Made by a program: the position numbers and the translations under genes. A stretch of DNA of 17,778 bases from Rhizobium sp. Q54 (lineage in GTDB: Bacteria; Pseudomonadota; Alphaproteobacteria; Rhizobiales; Beijerinckiaceae): positions 1 to 17,778 of the forward strand of contig CAMDKB010000032.1 of assembly GCA_945901195.1 (NCBI GenBank), given 5' to 3'. The notes beneath the pieces are model-generated. The model was not told the origin of the DNA and made no database searches. It was given only the letters and a program-made list of their open reading frames with translations. Shown here piece after piece: positions 6,547 to 13,869 of the stretch (position 1 is the first letter of the stretch; every line of letters starts with the position of its first letter).

Positions 6547-7188
6547 ATGACTAAGCGAATGTTGCAAATTCGTCTTTCTCTCGTAATTACCTCTTTAATT
6601 TTGCTACTGGTCGCAGCAATCGCAACAGACCATTTCCTTCAGCAAAGAAAAATCTACGAAACCGTGAAAGATTTTTCTAATTTTATCATAGCTATTGCAG
6701 CGGCCTACCTTGCGTATAGTTTTCAAAGAAGACAGACTTTCTTAGCGTCATTACGACACTTATGGCATGAGCTTGTCGAAGCAAAAGCTGCATTGATCGA
6801 TTACACGCATAACCTAAAACCTGATCAAATTGCTTACAGCGCTGCACACCGTAGTCTTTCGAAAGCGATCGACACTGTTCGCTCTGTGTATTGAAATGTA
6901 GGTGAATCAAGCACAAATATCGGTTATTATCGTTTCGAGCAATTACATGATATGCGACGGTCTTTAGACCAATTGGGATACTCCAACTGCAATACGTCAC
7001 TCCAAGAAGAAATCCGAAATGACCTTATCGATTCTTGGAACTCGCTTCGATTTGTCTACTTGAAAGAAGTTGCTTCGCCAGAACCTCACAATTATACTGT
7101 GAGCCGCAGTATCAAAAGATACGCGAAGAAGTGTCAATCAATATTCAACGTGATGGCCTCGCCGCGATGCATGGTCCGGAGACCGTGA
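6547..7188 (+). pseudogene. AT-rich two-helix membrane ORF interrupted by one in-frame TGA
   Basis: A reading frame of 213 codons opens at an ATG with AAGGAG at 6533-6538. It is broken only by TGA at 6892-6894 (codon 116), and the same frame then stays open to a TGA at 7186-7188. The first part (115 residues) begins with a basic MTKRMLQIR, has hydrophobic segments at about residues 9-29 and 42-57, then a soluble helical region (FLASLRHLWHELVEAKAALI). The second part reads NVGESSTNIGYYRFEQLHDM and continues as charged helical sequence with RRSLDQLGY and EEIRNDLIDSWNSLRF. Both parts are far richer in A/T than their neighbours, suggesting recent acquisition. Either the gene was disrupted by a nonsense change (TGG or CGA to TGA), or only the 115-residue product is made. 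I recognise no family. The last 15 or so codons return to GC-rich sequence, so the original C-terminus may also be lost. Confidence 0.65.
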
Positions 7189-7270
7189 ATTTTCTCGACT
7201 GCTCTTGCCATTCCTTCCCGGCTGCCGCAAACGTCCCCACGTAGCCAAACACGCCTAGCCGGAGCCCCCC

Positions 7271-8467
7271 ATGGCCGATGCCGCCACCAAGAACGAATTT
7301 GTCTGGGACGATCCCTTCCTGTTCGAGAGCCAATTGAATGAAGAGGAGCGGATGATCCGCGACACGGCGCGGGACTTCGCCCAGAGCGAACTGCTGCCCA
7401 AGGTGGTCAAGGCTTATGCCAACGAGACCGTCGACCGCGATGTCATCCCCGCCATGGGCAAGCTTGGCCTGCTGGCTGTGACCATGCCCGAGCAATATGG
7501 CGGCTCGGGCGCGGGCTATGTGTCCTATGGGCTGGTGGCACGGGAAATCGAGCGTGTGGATTCAGGCTACCGTTCCATGCTTTCGGTGCAATCCTCGCTG
7601 GTCATGCATCCCATCAACGCATTTGGCAGTGAAGAACAGAAGCGCAAATATCTGCCCAAGCTCGCGTCTGGCGAATGGGTTGGCTGTTTTGGCCTCACGG
7701 AGCCCGATTCAGGCTCCGATCCCGGCTCGATGACCACCAAGGCTGAAAAGGTTCAGGGCGGCTATGCCATCACGGGCCGGAAAATGTGGATATCCAACGC
7801 GCCCATCGCCGATGTGTTTGTTGTCTGGGCGAAATCGGACGCACACAAGGGCGCAATCAAGGGCTTTATTCTCGAAAAGGGCATGGCAGGCTTGTCCGCA
7901 CCCAAGGTGGAGGGCAAGCTGTCGCTGCGCGTATCGGTGACCGGCGAACTGGTGATGGATGGCGTTGAAGTCTCCGAAGACCAGATCCTGCCCCATGTGA
8001 GCGGCCTCAAGGGGCCGTTCGAATGCCTCAACCGTGCGCGCTTTGGCATAGCCTGGGGCGCGATGGGCGCAGCGGAGGATTGCTGGTTCCGGGCCCGGCA
8101 ATACACGCTGGACCGCAAGCAATTCGGCCGGCCGCTCGCTGCCAACCAGCTTATCCAGAAAAAACTTGCGGATATGCAGACCGAAATCACCCTGGGCTTG
8201 CAAGGCGCGTTGCGGATCGGCAGGCTGTTCGACGAGGGACGCGTCGCGCCGGAGATGATCTCGATCATGAAGCGCAACAATGCTGGCAAGGCGCTCGACA
8301 TCGCCCGCGTCGCACGCGACATGCATGGCGGCAATGGCGTGCACGGCGACTTCCACGTGATGCGCCACATGCAGAATCTGGAATCAGTGAACACCTATGA
8401 GGGCACGCACGATGTGCATGCGCTGATCCTGGGCCGGGCGCAGACGGGGATACAGGCGTTTTTCTGA
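7271..8467 (+). CDS. gcdH: Glutaryl-CoA dehydrogenase
   Basis: This flavoenzyme oxidises and decarboxylates glutaryl-CoA to crotonyl-CoA and CO2, in lysine, tryptophan and aromatic breakdown, passing electrons to ETF. The 398-residue protein has the full acyl-CoA dehydrogenase fold: an N-terminal helical domain (NEEERMIRDTARDF), the middle beta domain with the FAD/substrate block CFGLTEPDSGSDPGSMTT, and the C-terminal helices with RKQFGRPLAANQLIQKKLADM. GcdH-type marks are the YRSMLSVQSSLVMHPI segment, which carries the arginine that contacts the glutaryl carboxylate in characterised enzymes, NRARFGIAWGAMGAAEDCW, and the catalytic glutamate at residue 377 in TYEGTHDVHALILGRA. GGAG at 7261-7264 lies 6 bases before the ATG. 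It leads a four-gene run with gaps of one base or overlaps. The upstream neighbour is the AT-rich split ORF. Confidence 0.94.
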   Translation: MADAATKNEFVWDDPFLFESQLNEEERMIRDTARDFAQSELLPKVVKAYANETVDRDVIPAMGKLGLLAVTMPEQYGGSGAGYVSYGLVAREIERVDSGYRSMLSVQSSLVMHPINAFGSEEQKRKYLPKLASGEWVGCFGLTEPDSGSDPGSMTTKAEKVQGGYAITGRKMWISNAPIADVFVVWAKSDAHKGAIKGFILEKGMAGLSAPKVEGKLSLRVSVTGELVMDGVEVSEDQILPHVSGLKGPFECLNRARFGIAWGAMGAAEDCWFRARQYTLDRKQFGRPLAANQLIQKKLADMQTEITLGLQGALRIGRLFDEGRVAPEMISIMKRNNAGKALDIARVARDMHGGNGVHGDFHVMRHMQNLESVNTYEGTHDVHALILGRAQTGIQAFF

Positions 8468-8468
8468 G

Positions 8469-8909
8469 ATGAGCGGGGATGAGGCCGCACCGGAACTGGA
8501 CCCGTTCCTGCAAAAGCTGCGGGCCATGCTCGTCTACGGCACGCTTGCCTTTGCAACGGGCTTTGTCTTCGGTGCGATACGGGAAATTTCGTTCATTCCG
8601 TTGTTGGGAAAAAGCGCTGGCAAATGGGCCGAATTCATTCCGCTGGTTGGCGCGCTGTTCTTCGTCGCCTCTTATGCGCTGCGGCAGTTGAAATCGCCTG
8701 ACAGGCCCGCCTTGCTGATCACCGGCATCGGCGGCGTCATGGTGATGCTGGTGTTCGAGTCTGTGTTTGCGCTTTATGTGATGCAGGTGCCGCTTGCGCT
8801 CTATCTGGAATCCTTCAATGTCCTGAAAGGCGAATTATTTCCCTGGGGGCTTGCTATTATGGCGCTTGCGCCGCTGCTGCTGAACCACTTCCGGACACCA
8901 AACATATGA
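8469..8909 (+). CDS. Small four-helix membrane protein of unknown function
   Basis: This 146-residue protein has a short acidic N-terminus (MSGDEAAPELDPFLQKL) and four likely membrane helices, near residues 20-40, 54-68, 82-107 and 120-140. I do not recognise a family. Its ATG is one base after the gcdH stop, and its stop overlaps the next gene's start (ATGA at 8906-8909), so translation is very probably coupled on both sides. No strong Shine-Dalgarno sequence is visible, as expected for a coupled gene. Conserved sequence around REISFIPLLGKSAGKWAEF suggests an amphipathic loop between the first two helices. Its position between gcdH and a CoA-transferase hints at a role tied to this pathway, such as transport or membrane anchoring, but nothing in the sequence proves it. 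Confidence 0.82.
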   Translation: MSGDEAAPELDPFLQKLRAMLVYGTLAFATGFVFGAIREISFIPLLGKSAGKWAEFIPLVGALFFVASYALRQLKSPDRPALLITGIGGVMVMLVFESVFALYVMQVPLALYLESFNVLKGELFPWGLAIMALAPLLLNHFRTPNI

Positions 8910-10087
8910 CTGGACCGCTTCACAACATCCGCGTTCTCGAACTCGCCCGCATTCTGGCCGGTCCGTGGTGCGGGCAATTGCTGGCTGATCTTGGCGCTGA
9001 TGTCGTCAAGGTCGAACGCAAGGGCGCGGGCGACGACACGCGCCACTGGGGGCCACCCTGGGTGGAGGGTGTGGATGGAAAGCCCTTGGGAGCAGCCTAT
9101 TTCTATGGCTGCAATCGCGGCAAGCGTTCGGTGGAAGCCGATTTTGAAACAGACGAAGGCCAGGCGCTGGTGCGCAAACTTGCGCTGCAGGCCGATGTCA
9201 TCATCGAGAATTTCAAACTCGATGGTCTGAAAAAATACAGGCTCGATTACGAGTCGCTGAAAAAGATAAATCCCCGTGTCATTTATTGTTCCATCACAGG
9301 CTTTGGGCAGACCGGGCCGTATGCGCCGCGCGCAGGTTATGACTTTCTCATCCAGGGCATGGGCGGCGCCATGCATCTGACCGGCACACCCGATGGACCG
9401 CCCTCCAAAAGCGGTATCGCCATTGCCGATATATTCACCGGACTTTATGCCGGCAATGCTGTGCAGGCCGCGCTGCTGCGGCGGAACGAGACCGGCGAGG
9501 GCGCCTATATTGATTGCGCGCTGCTTGACACCATGGTCGGTGTGCTCGGCTATCAGGCGCTGAATTATTTCGTTGGCGGCAATGAACCCAAGCGCATGGG
9601 CAACGGCCATCCCAACATCGTGCCCTATGATGTGTATCCGGTGGCCGACGGCGATATCATCATCGCCACGGGCAATGACGGCCAGTACAAGAAGCTCTGC
9701 GAAGTCCTGGGTGTGCCGGCCTATATCGACGATCCCCACTTCAAGACCATGAAGGACCGCAGCGCCAATCGCGCGCAGTTCAACGAAGTCTTTCACCCGA
9801 TTACACGGCGCTATGCCCGGGCCGATCTGTTGCCACGGCTGGATGCAGCCAGCGTGCCGGCCGGGCCGATCAACACGGTCGTCGATGTCTTCAATGATCC
9901 GCAGGTCATTGCGCGGGGCATGCGCATTGATGTGGCAAATCCAAAAGCCAAAAAAGGATCGTCGCCGGGCGTGCGCTCGCCACTCGTGATCGACGGGGTC
10001 AGGGCCGCGTCCGCCCGGCCGGCACCTGCGCTGGGCGAACATACGGATGAAGTACTGAGCGACAAGAACTGGGGAGGCAAGTCGTGA
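8906..10087 (+). CDS. CaiB/BaiF (family III) CoA-transferase, probably glutarate-linked
   Basis: Family III CoA-transferases move CoA between carboxylic acids through an aspartyl-CoA thioester. The 393-residue protein has the N-terminal Rossmann block IRVLELARILAGPWCGQLLADLGADVVKVE (landmark at residues 8-37), the SITGFGQTGPYAPRAGYDFLIQ tract at 129-150, and the catalytic aspartate at residue 175 in SGIAIADIFTGLYAG. It also has NGHPNIVPYDVYPVADG and the C-terminal PAPALGEHTDEVL. Its neighbour gcdH uses glutaryl-CoA, and the closest well-known relatives include the succinyl-CoA:glutarate CoA-transferase SUGCT. Activation of glutarate for GcdH is therefore the most economical role (inference). 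The start ATG overlaps the stop of the membrane protein gene, and its own stop overlaps the GTG start of the next gene. Formyl-CoA:oxalate transferase is an alternative that I consider less likely. Confidence 0.92.
   Translation: MTGPLHNIRVLELARILAGPWCGQLLADLGADVVKVERKGAGDDTRHWGPPWVEGVDGKPLGAAYFYGCNRGKRSVEADFETDEGQALVRKLALQADVIIENFKLDGLKKYRLDYESLKKINPRVIYCSITGFGQTGPYAPRAGYDFLIQGMGGAMHLTGTPDGPPSKSGIAIADIFTGLYAGNAVQAALLRRNETGEGAYIDCALLDTMVGVLGYQALNYFVGGNEPKRMGNGHPNIVPYDVYPVADGDIIIATGNDGQYKKLCEVLGVPAYIDDPHFKTMKDRSANRAQFNEVFHPITRRYARADLLPRLDAASVPAGPINTVVDVFNDPQVIARGMRIDVANPKAKKGSSPGVRSPLVIDGVRAASARPAPALGEHTDEVLSDKNWGGKS
10071..10077 (+). promoter_or_regulatory. Ribosome binding site for a GTG start
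   Basis: GGGGAGG lies inside the end of the CoA-transferase gene, 6 bases before the GTG at 10084. It supports this non-ATG start for the thiamine-diphosphate enzyme and the GTGA overlap with the preceding stop codon. Confidence 0.8.
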
Positions 10088-11760
10088 ATGATAGCTCGAA
10101 TGCGCGAACCGGCGCGCAAATCCTGGTCGACCAGCTCACAGTGCAGGGCGTGCAGCATGTCTTCTGCGTGCCCGGTGAATCTTATCTCGCCGTGCTCGAT
10201 GCTTTTCATGATGCGAAGATCGAACTCACCGTGGCCCGGCAGGAAACTGGCGCGGGCATTATGGCGGACGCCTCGGCGCGGCTGACCGGAAGACCCGGCG
10301 TTTTCTTCGTTACGCGCGGTCCCGGCGCGATGAATGCGGCCCATGCGATTCATATCGCCGAGCACGACAGCGTGCCGCTTATCATGTTCATCGGCCAGAT
10401 CGAGCGCGGCATGCGTGGACGTGGTGCGTTTCAGGAAATGGACTACGAAAAGGTGTTTGCGCCTTTCGCCAAATGGGTTGTTGAAATCAACGATCCCGCG
10501 CGCATTCCCGAAATTGTGTCACGTGCTTTTCATGTGGCCATGCAGGGCAGGCCCGGCCCGGTCGTGATCTCGCTGCCTGAGGATATGCTGACCGAGAAAG
10601 CCAGCGTTGCAGACGCCTTGCGTGCAGCGCCTATCCAGACGTTTCCAGGCCAAACGGAGATGCAGAAACTGGCAGGCCTGCTCAACGGTACAAAACGGCC
10701 CATCGCGATTGTCGGCGGCGGCGGCTGGGATGAAACATCGTGTGCGCAGTTTGCAGCATTTGCGAAACGCTATGCGTTACCCGTCGCCTGTTCCTTCCGG
10801 CGCACGCCGTTGTTTGACGCAACCCATGAATGTTATGCGGGCGAACTGGCGCTGGCGACAAACCCGAAATTGCTGGAGCGCATCAAATCATCTGATCTGG
10901 TCATGCTCATTGGTGGGCGGTTGCCGGAAGTGCCATCACAATCCTATACGCTGATTGATATTCCCAATCCGCGCGAAACGTTTGTGCACGTGCACGCTGA
11001 TTCTGAAGAACTCGGGCGAATATATCGTCCGCATCTGGGTATTCATGCAACGCCGAAAGCCTTCAGCGCAGCGCTGGAATCCCTCTCCCCAAAAGTCGCA
11101 CCCGCGTGGGCGCCAGACACTGCGCAGGCGCATGCAGATTATATCGCCTTCAGCGATTTTGCGCCGGCCATGCCGGGCGACGTTCAGCTCAGCCAGATCA
11201 TGCTGTGGTTGCGCCAGCGTTTGCCCGAGGATTCCATCGTCACCAACGGCGCAGGCAATTACACCGTCTGGAACGGGCGTTATTTGCGCATGCGTCATCA
11301 TGGAAATTTGCTGGCGCCTGTGTCCGGATCCATGGGTTATGGACTGCCTGCCGCCGTAGGGGCCAAGCGCGTGATGCCCGGACGCATGGTCGTCAGCTTC
11401 AATGGTGATGGATGCTTCCTGATGAACGGGCAGGAATTTTCGACCGCTGTTCAATACGATTGCCCCATTATCGCGATCGTCATCGATAACGCCATTTACG
11501 GTACGATCCGCATGCATCAGGAGCGCGAATACCCCGGCCGGATCAGCGGCACGCAGATGCGCTCGCCCGATTTTGCGGCGCTGGCGCGCGGCTATGGCGG
11601 GCACGGCGAAACGGTGGAGAAAACCGACGAGTTTGCTCCGGCGTTCGAGCGCGCCGTCGCGTCAGGCTTACCTGCGCTGATCCATGTGAAAATCGATAGC
11701 GACGCCATAAGCCCTGTGACAACTCTGAAGGCCATCAGAGAGAAATCATTGCGCGGCTGA
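10084..11760 (+). CDS. Thiamine-diphosphate-dependent enzyme, acetolactate synthase-like
   Basis: This COG0028-type enzyme uses thiamine diphosphate to act on a 2-oxo acid by decarboxylation or carboligation. The 558-residue protein has the three expected domains. The pyrimidine-binding domain has the catalytic glutamate E54 in VARQETGAGIMADASARL. The central domain contains RPIAIVGGGGWDE. The pyrophosphate-binding domain has GDGCFLMNGQEFSTAVQYDC followed by IDNAIYG, the GDG-x-N metal and cofactor motif. Length fits acetolactate synthase catalytic subunits, but no ilvH-type regulatory subunit is beside it, and the setting (gcdH, membrane protein, CoA-transferase) argues for catabolism. It is not an oxalyl-CoA decarboxylase by motif. 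One hypothesis is a 2-oxo acid decarboxylase feeding glutarate formation. Start is GTG with a strong ribosome site inside the previous gene. It is the last gene of the packed run. Confidence 0.9.
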   Translation: MNDSSNARTGAQILVDQLTVQGVQHVFCVPGESYLAVLDAFHDAKIELTVARQETGAGIMADASARLTGRPGVFFVTRGPGAMNAAHAIHIAEHDSVPLIMFIGQIERGMRGRGAFQEMDYEKVFAPFAKWVVEINDPARIPEIVSRAFHVAMQGRPGPVVISLPEDMLTEKASVADALRAAPIQTFPGQTEMQKLAGLLNGTKRPIAIVGGGGWDETSCAQFAAFAKRYALPVACSFRRTPLFDATHECYAGELALATNPKLLERIKSSDLVMLIGGRLPEVPSQSYTLIDIPNPRETFVHVHADSEELGRIYRPHLGIHATPKAFSAALESLSPKVAPAWAPDTAQAHADYIAFSDFAPAMPGDVQLSQIMLWLRQRLPEDSIVTNGAGNYTVWNGRYLRMRHHGNLLAPVSGSMGYGLPAAVGAKRVMPGRMVVSFNGDGCFLMNGQEFSTAVQYDCPIIAIVIDNAIYGTIRMHQEREYPGRISGTQMRSPDFAALARGYGGHGETVEKTDEFAPAFERAVASGLPALIHVKIDSDAISPVTTLKAIREKSLRG

Positions 11761-11787
11761 GCTTCATCGCCGGTCAAAAATTCTTTA

Positions 11788-11823
11788 CTGCCGGACGAGT
11801 GGACTTGTGCACTGGCCCGGCAG
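11788..11823. terminator. Hairpin after the glutaryl-CoA operon
   Basis: CTGCCGG (11788-11794) and CCGGCAG (11817-11823) are perfect 7-base arms. A second inner pairing (AGTG with CACT) is possible in the loop. It sits 27 bases after the ThDP enzyme stop and 48 bases before the yghU start. No T-run follows, so it may be a Rho-type or attenuating structure, or an operator for yghU, rather than a classical intrinsic terminator. Confidence 0.4.
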
Positions 11824-11871
11824 ATCATGTAACAAGAGACAATCTCACCCGCGATAACAGGACGCACCGCC

Positions 11872-12744
11872 ATGAATGACACAGCTTACACGCCGCCCAA
11901 GGTCTGGACCTGGAACAAGCCCAATGGCGGACAGTTTGCAAGCACCAACAGGCCGATTGCCGGGTCCACACACGACAAGGAACTTCCCGTCGGCAAGCAT
12001 CCGCTGCAATTGTATTCGCTTGCCACGCCCAATGGCGTGAAAGTGACTGTCATGCTGGAGGAATTGCTCTCGCTTGGCCACAAAGGCGCCGAATATGACG
12101 CGTGGCTGATCAAGATCGGCGATGGCGACCAGTTTGGCAGCGGTTTTGTCGACATCAATCCCAATTCAAAAATTCCCGCGATGATGGACCGCAGCGGCCC
12201 CAAGCCGGTTCGCGTATTCGAGTCCGGCTCCATCCTGTTGTATCTTGCTGAAAAATTCGACGCCTTCCTGCCCAAGGATCTCGCCCAGCGCACGGAGTGC
12301 ATGAACTGGCTGTTCTGGCAGATGGGCAGCGCGCCCTATCTGGGCGGCGGCTTTGGCCATTTCTATGCCTACGCGCCGGTGAAGATTGAATATTGCATCG
12401 ACCGCTTTACGATGGAGACCAAGCGCCAGCTTGATGTTCTGGACCGCCATCTGGCGCACAACACGTTCATGACGGGCGGGGATTACACCATCGCCGATAT
12501 GGCGATCTGGGCCTGGTACGGTCAGCTCGCGCTGGGACGTCAATATGGGGCTGGCGAATTCCTCGACGTGCAATCCTACAAGCACCTGCAACGGTGGGCG
12601 CAGGCCATCGATGCCCGGCCTGCCGTCACACGGGGACGCATGGTCAACAAGGCCAATGGCGATCTCAACATGCAATTGCGCGAACGCCACGAAGCCAGCG
12701 ACTTCGATACGAAGACCCAAGACAAGCTGGAAGCGGCGAAGTAA
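11872..12744 (+). CDS. yghU: YghU-type glutathione S-transferase / disulfide-bond oxidoreductase
   Basis: YghU is a nu-class glutathione S-transferase homologue that binds two glutathiones and shows disulfide reductase and organic peroxide activity in Escherichia coli. The 290-residue protein matches that family from end to end: the N-terminal extension YTPPKVWTWNKPNGGQFA, the thioredoxin-like domain (LPVGKHPLQLYSLATPNGVK, with TPNG at the active site), AEYDAWLIKIGDGDQFGSGF, the VFESGSILLYLAEKF glutathione-binding block, and the all-helical C-terminal domain with GGGFGHFYAYAPVKIEY and TIADMAIWAWYG. The nearly unbroken match leaves little doubt. A separate transcript from the glutaryl-CoA operon is likely, given the 111-base gap with a hairpin. 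Transaldolase follows after 34 bases, and the pair may share a transcript, linking thiol redox defence with pentose-phosphate flux (inference). Confidence 0.94.
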   Translation: MNDTAYTPPKVWTWNKPNGGQFASTNRPIAGSTHDKELPVGKHPLQLYSLATPNGVKVTVMLEELLSLGHKGAEYDAWLIKIGDGDQFGSGFVDINPNSKIPAMMDRSGPKPVRVFESGSILLYLAEKFDAFLPKDLAQRTECMNWLFWQMGSAPYLGGGFGHFYAYAPVKIEYCIDRFTMETKRQLDVLDRHLAHNTFMTGGDYTIADMAIWAWYGQLALGRQYGAGEFLDVQSYKHLQRWAQAIDARPAVTRGRMVNKANGDLNMQLRERHEASDFDTKTQDKLEAAK

Positions 12745-12778
12745 GCAAGATCGTTTCGGCGCAGCAAGAAGGCTCACC

Positions 12779-13729
12779 ATGCCCAGCAAACTCGAGCAGC
12801 TCAAATCCATGACTACCATCGTCGCCGATACCGGCGACATGGAATCGATCCGTGCTTTCCAGCCGACAGATTGCACAACCAATCCCACGCTGATTCTGAA
12901 GGCGGCGCAGATGGACGCCTATGTCCATCTTGTGGATGAAGCCATCACCTGGGGCCGCAAGGGCGGGAAACAGGCCGGGCAGGTTACTGACCGGCTGGCG
13001 GTGAATTTCGGCGCGGAATTATCCAAGATCGTGCCCGGACGGGTCTCAACCGAAGTGGATGCCGATCTTTCCTTCGATACACAGGCGATGATCGACAAGG
13101 CGCGCGAACTCATCGCCGACTACAAGGCGCGAGGTGTCGGACGCGAGCGCATTCTCATCAAGCTGGCAACAACCTGGGAAGGAGTGCAGGCTGCGCGCGT
13201 TCTGCAGGCCGAGGGCATTGACTGCAACATGACGCTGCTGTTCTCGCTCGTCCAGGCGCAAGCCTGCGCGGAGGCTGGCGCCTTTCTCATTTCGCCGTTT
13301 GTTGGCCGCATCCTCGACTGGTATGCGAAAGCCACCGGCGAAAAGTATACAGCGGAGACCGATCCGGGCGTGCTGTCGGTGCGAGCAATCTACAATTATT
13401 ACAAGGCGCACGACATAGGCACTGTCGTGATGGGCGCAAGTTTTCGCAACACCGGCGAGATCGAAGCGCTGGCTGGTTGCGACCGTCTGACAATCGCCCC
13501 AGCGTTGCTGCAGCAATTAGCCGAGACTGATGGCTATCTGGCGCGCAGGCTGCTGATGCCGGTGCGCAATATTGAGGTCCCCGCGCGCCTCAATCCGGAC
13601 GAGAAGACTTTCCGGTTTCTGTTCAATGAAGACGCCATGGCGACCGAGAAACTCGCAGAGGGAATTCGCCTCTTCACGAAAGATCTGCGCAGCCTCCGGG
13701 ACATGGTTGCAAAAAAACTGGCTGCATAA
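12779..13729 (+). CDS. tal: Transaldolase (TalB family)
   Basis: Transaldolase moves a dihydroxyacetone unit from sedoheptulose 7-phosphate to glyceraldehyde 3-phosphate in the non-oxidative pentose phosphate pathway, through a Schiff base. The 316-residue protein matches the classical TalB length. D17 in TTIVADTGD, the TDCTTNPTLILKA block with N35, RVSTEVDADLSFD, and the catalytic lysine K128 in RILIKLATTWEG are all present. The C-terminal part shows CNMTLLFSLVQAQACAEAG, FLISPFVGRILDWY and VMGASFRN. The frame is open upstream to 12545, but the ATG at 12779 matches the family N-terminus (MPSKLEQLKSMTTIVAD) and has AGAAGG at 12767-12772 before it. The upstream extension only overlaps yghU in another frame. 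No other pentose-phosphate gene is in the window. Confidence 0.96.
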   Translation: MPSKLEQLKSMTTIVADTGDMESIRAFQPTDCTTNPTLILKAAQMDAYVHLVDEAITWGRKGGKQAGQVTDRLAVNFGAELSKIVPGRVSTEVDADLSFDTQAMIDKARELIADYKARGVGRERILIKLATTWEGVQAARVLQAEGIDCNMTLLFSLVQAQACAEAGAFLISPFVGRILDWYAKATGEKYTAETDPGVLSVRAIYNYYKAHDIGTVVMGASFRNTGEIEALAGCDRLTIAPALLQQLAETDGYLARRLLMPVRNIEVPARLNPDEKTFRFLFNEDAMATEKLAEGIRLFTKDLRSLRDMVAKKLAA

Positions 13730-13857
13730 ACTCTGGAAATCTCAAACCAAAATCGCACCGCACACGAAAATTGCCGTCCGGCCTCAGAATTTGTCCTGCG
13801 CCGCCACATTCTCGCCAGACGCGGGCGTAGTGTGGGGATAAGTTCTACTACAACAGG

Positions 13858-13869
13858 CTGAGGCCTCAG
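13858..13869. promoter_or_regulatory. Perfect 12-base palindrome touching a start codon
   Basis: CTGAGGCCTCAG is fully self-complementary and ends one base before the ATG at 13870. Its CTGAGG part would serve as the ribosome site of the following gene, so a protein or RNA fold at this palindrome could block translation or transcription. Whether it is functional cannot be told from sequence. Confidence 0.45.

Noticed and set aside
6892..6935. Selenocysteine insertion at the in-frame TGA
   Set aside because: No clear hairpin of the bacterial SECIS type follows the TGA, and the protein shows no redox motif.
6692..7000. A 102-codon minus-strand ORF in the AT-rich island
   Set aside because: It is antisense to the interrupted ORF, which has a much better ribosome site and sensible membrane topology.
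8801..10042. A 413-codon open frame on the minus strand
   Set aside because: It lies opposite the well-supported CoA-transferase and membrane protein genes, has no recognisable domain, and reflects GC-rich codon bias.
8906..11760. Formyl-CoA:oxalate transferase plus oxalyl-CoA decarboxylase pair
   Set aside because: Gene families are similar, but the ThDP enzyme has acetolactate-synthase-like motifs rather than those of oxalyl-CoA decarboxylase, and gcdH in the same operon points to glutarate.
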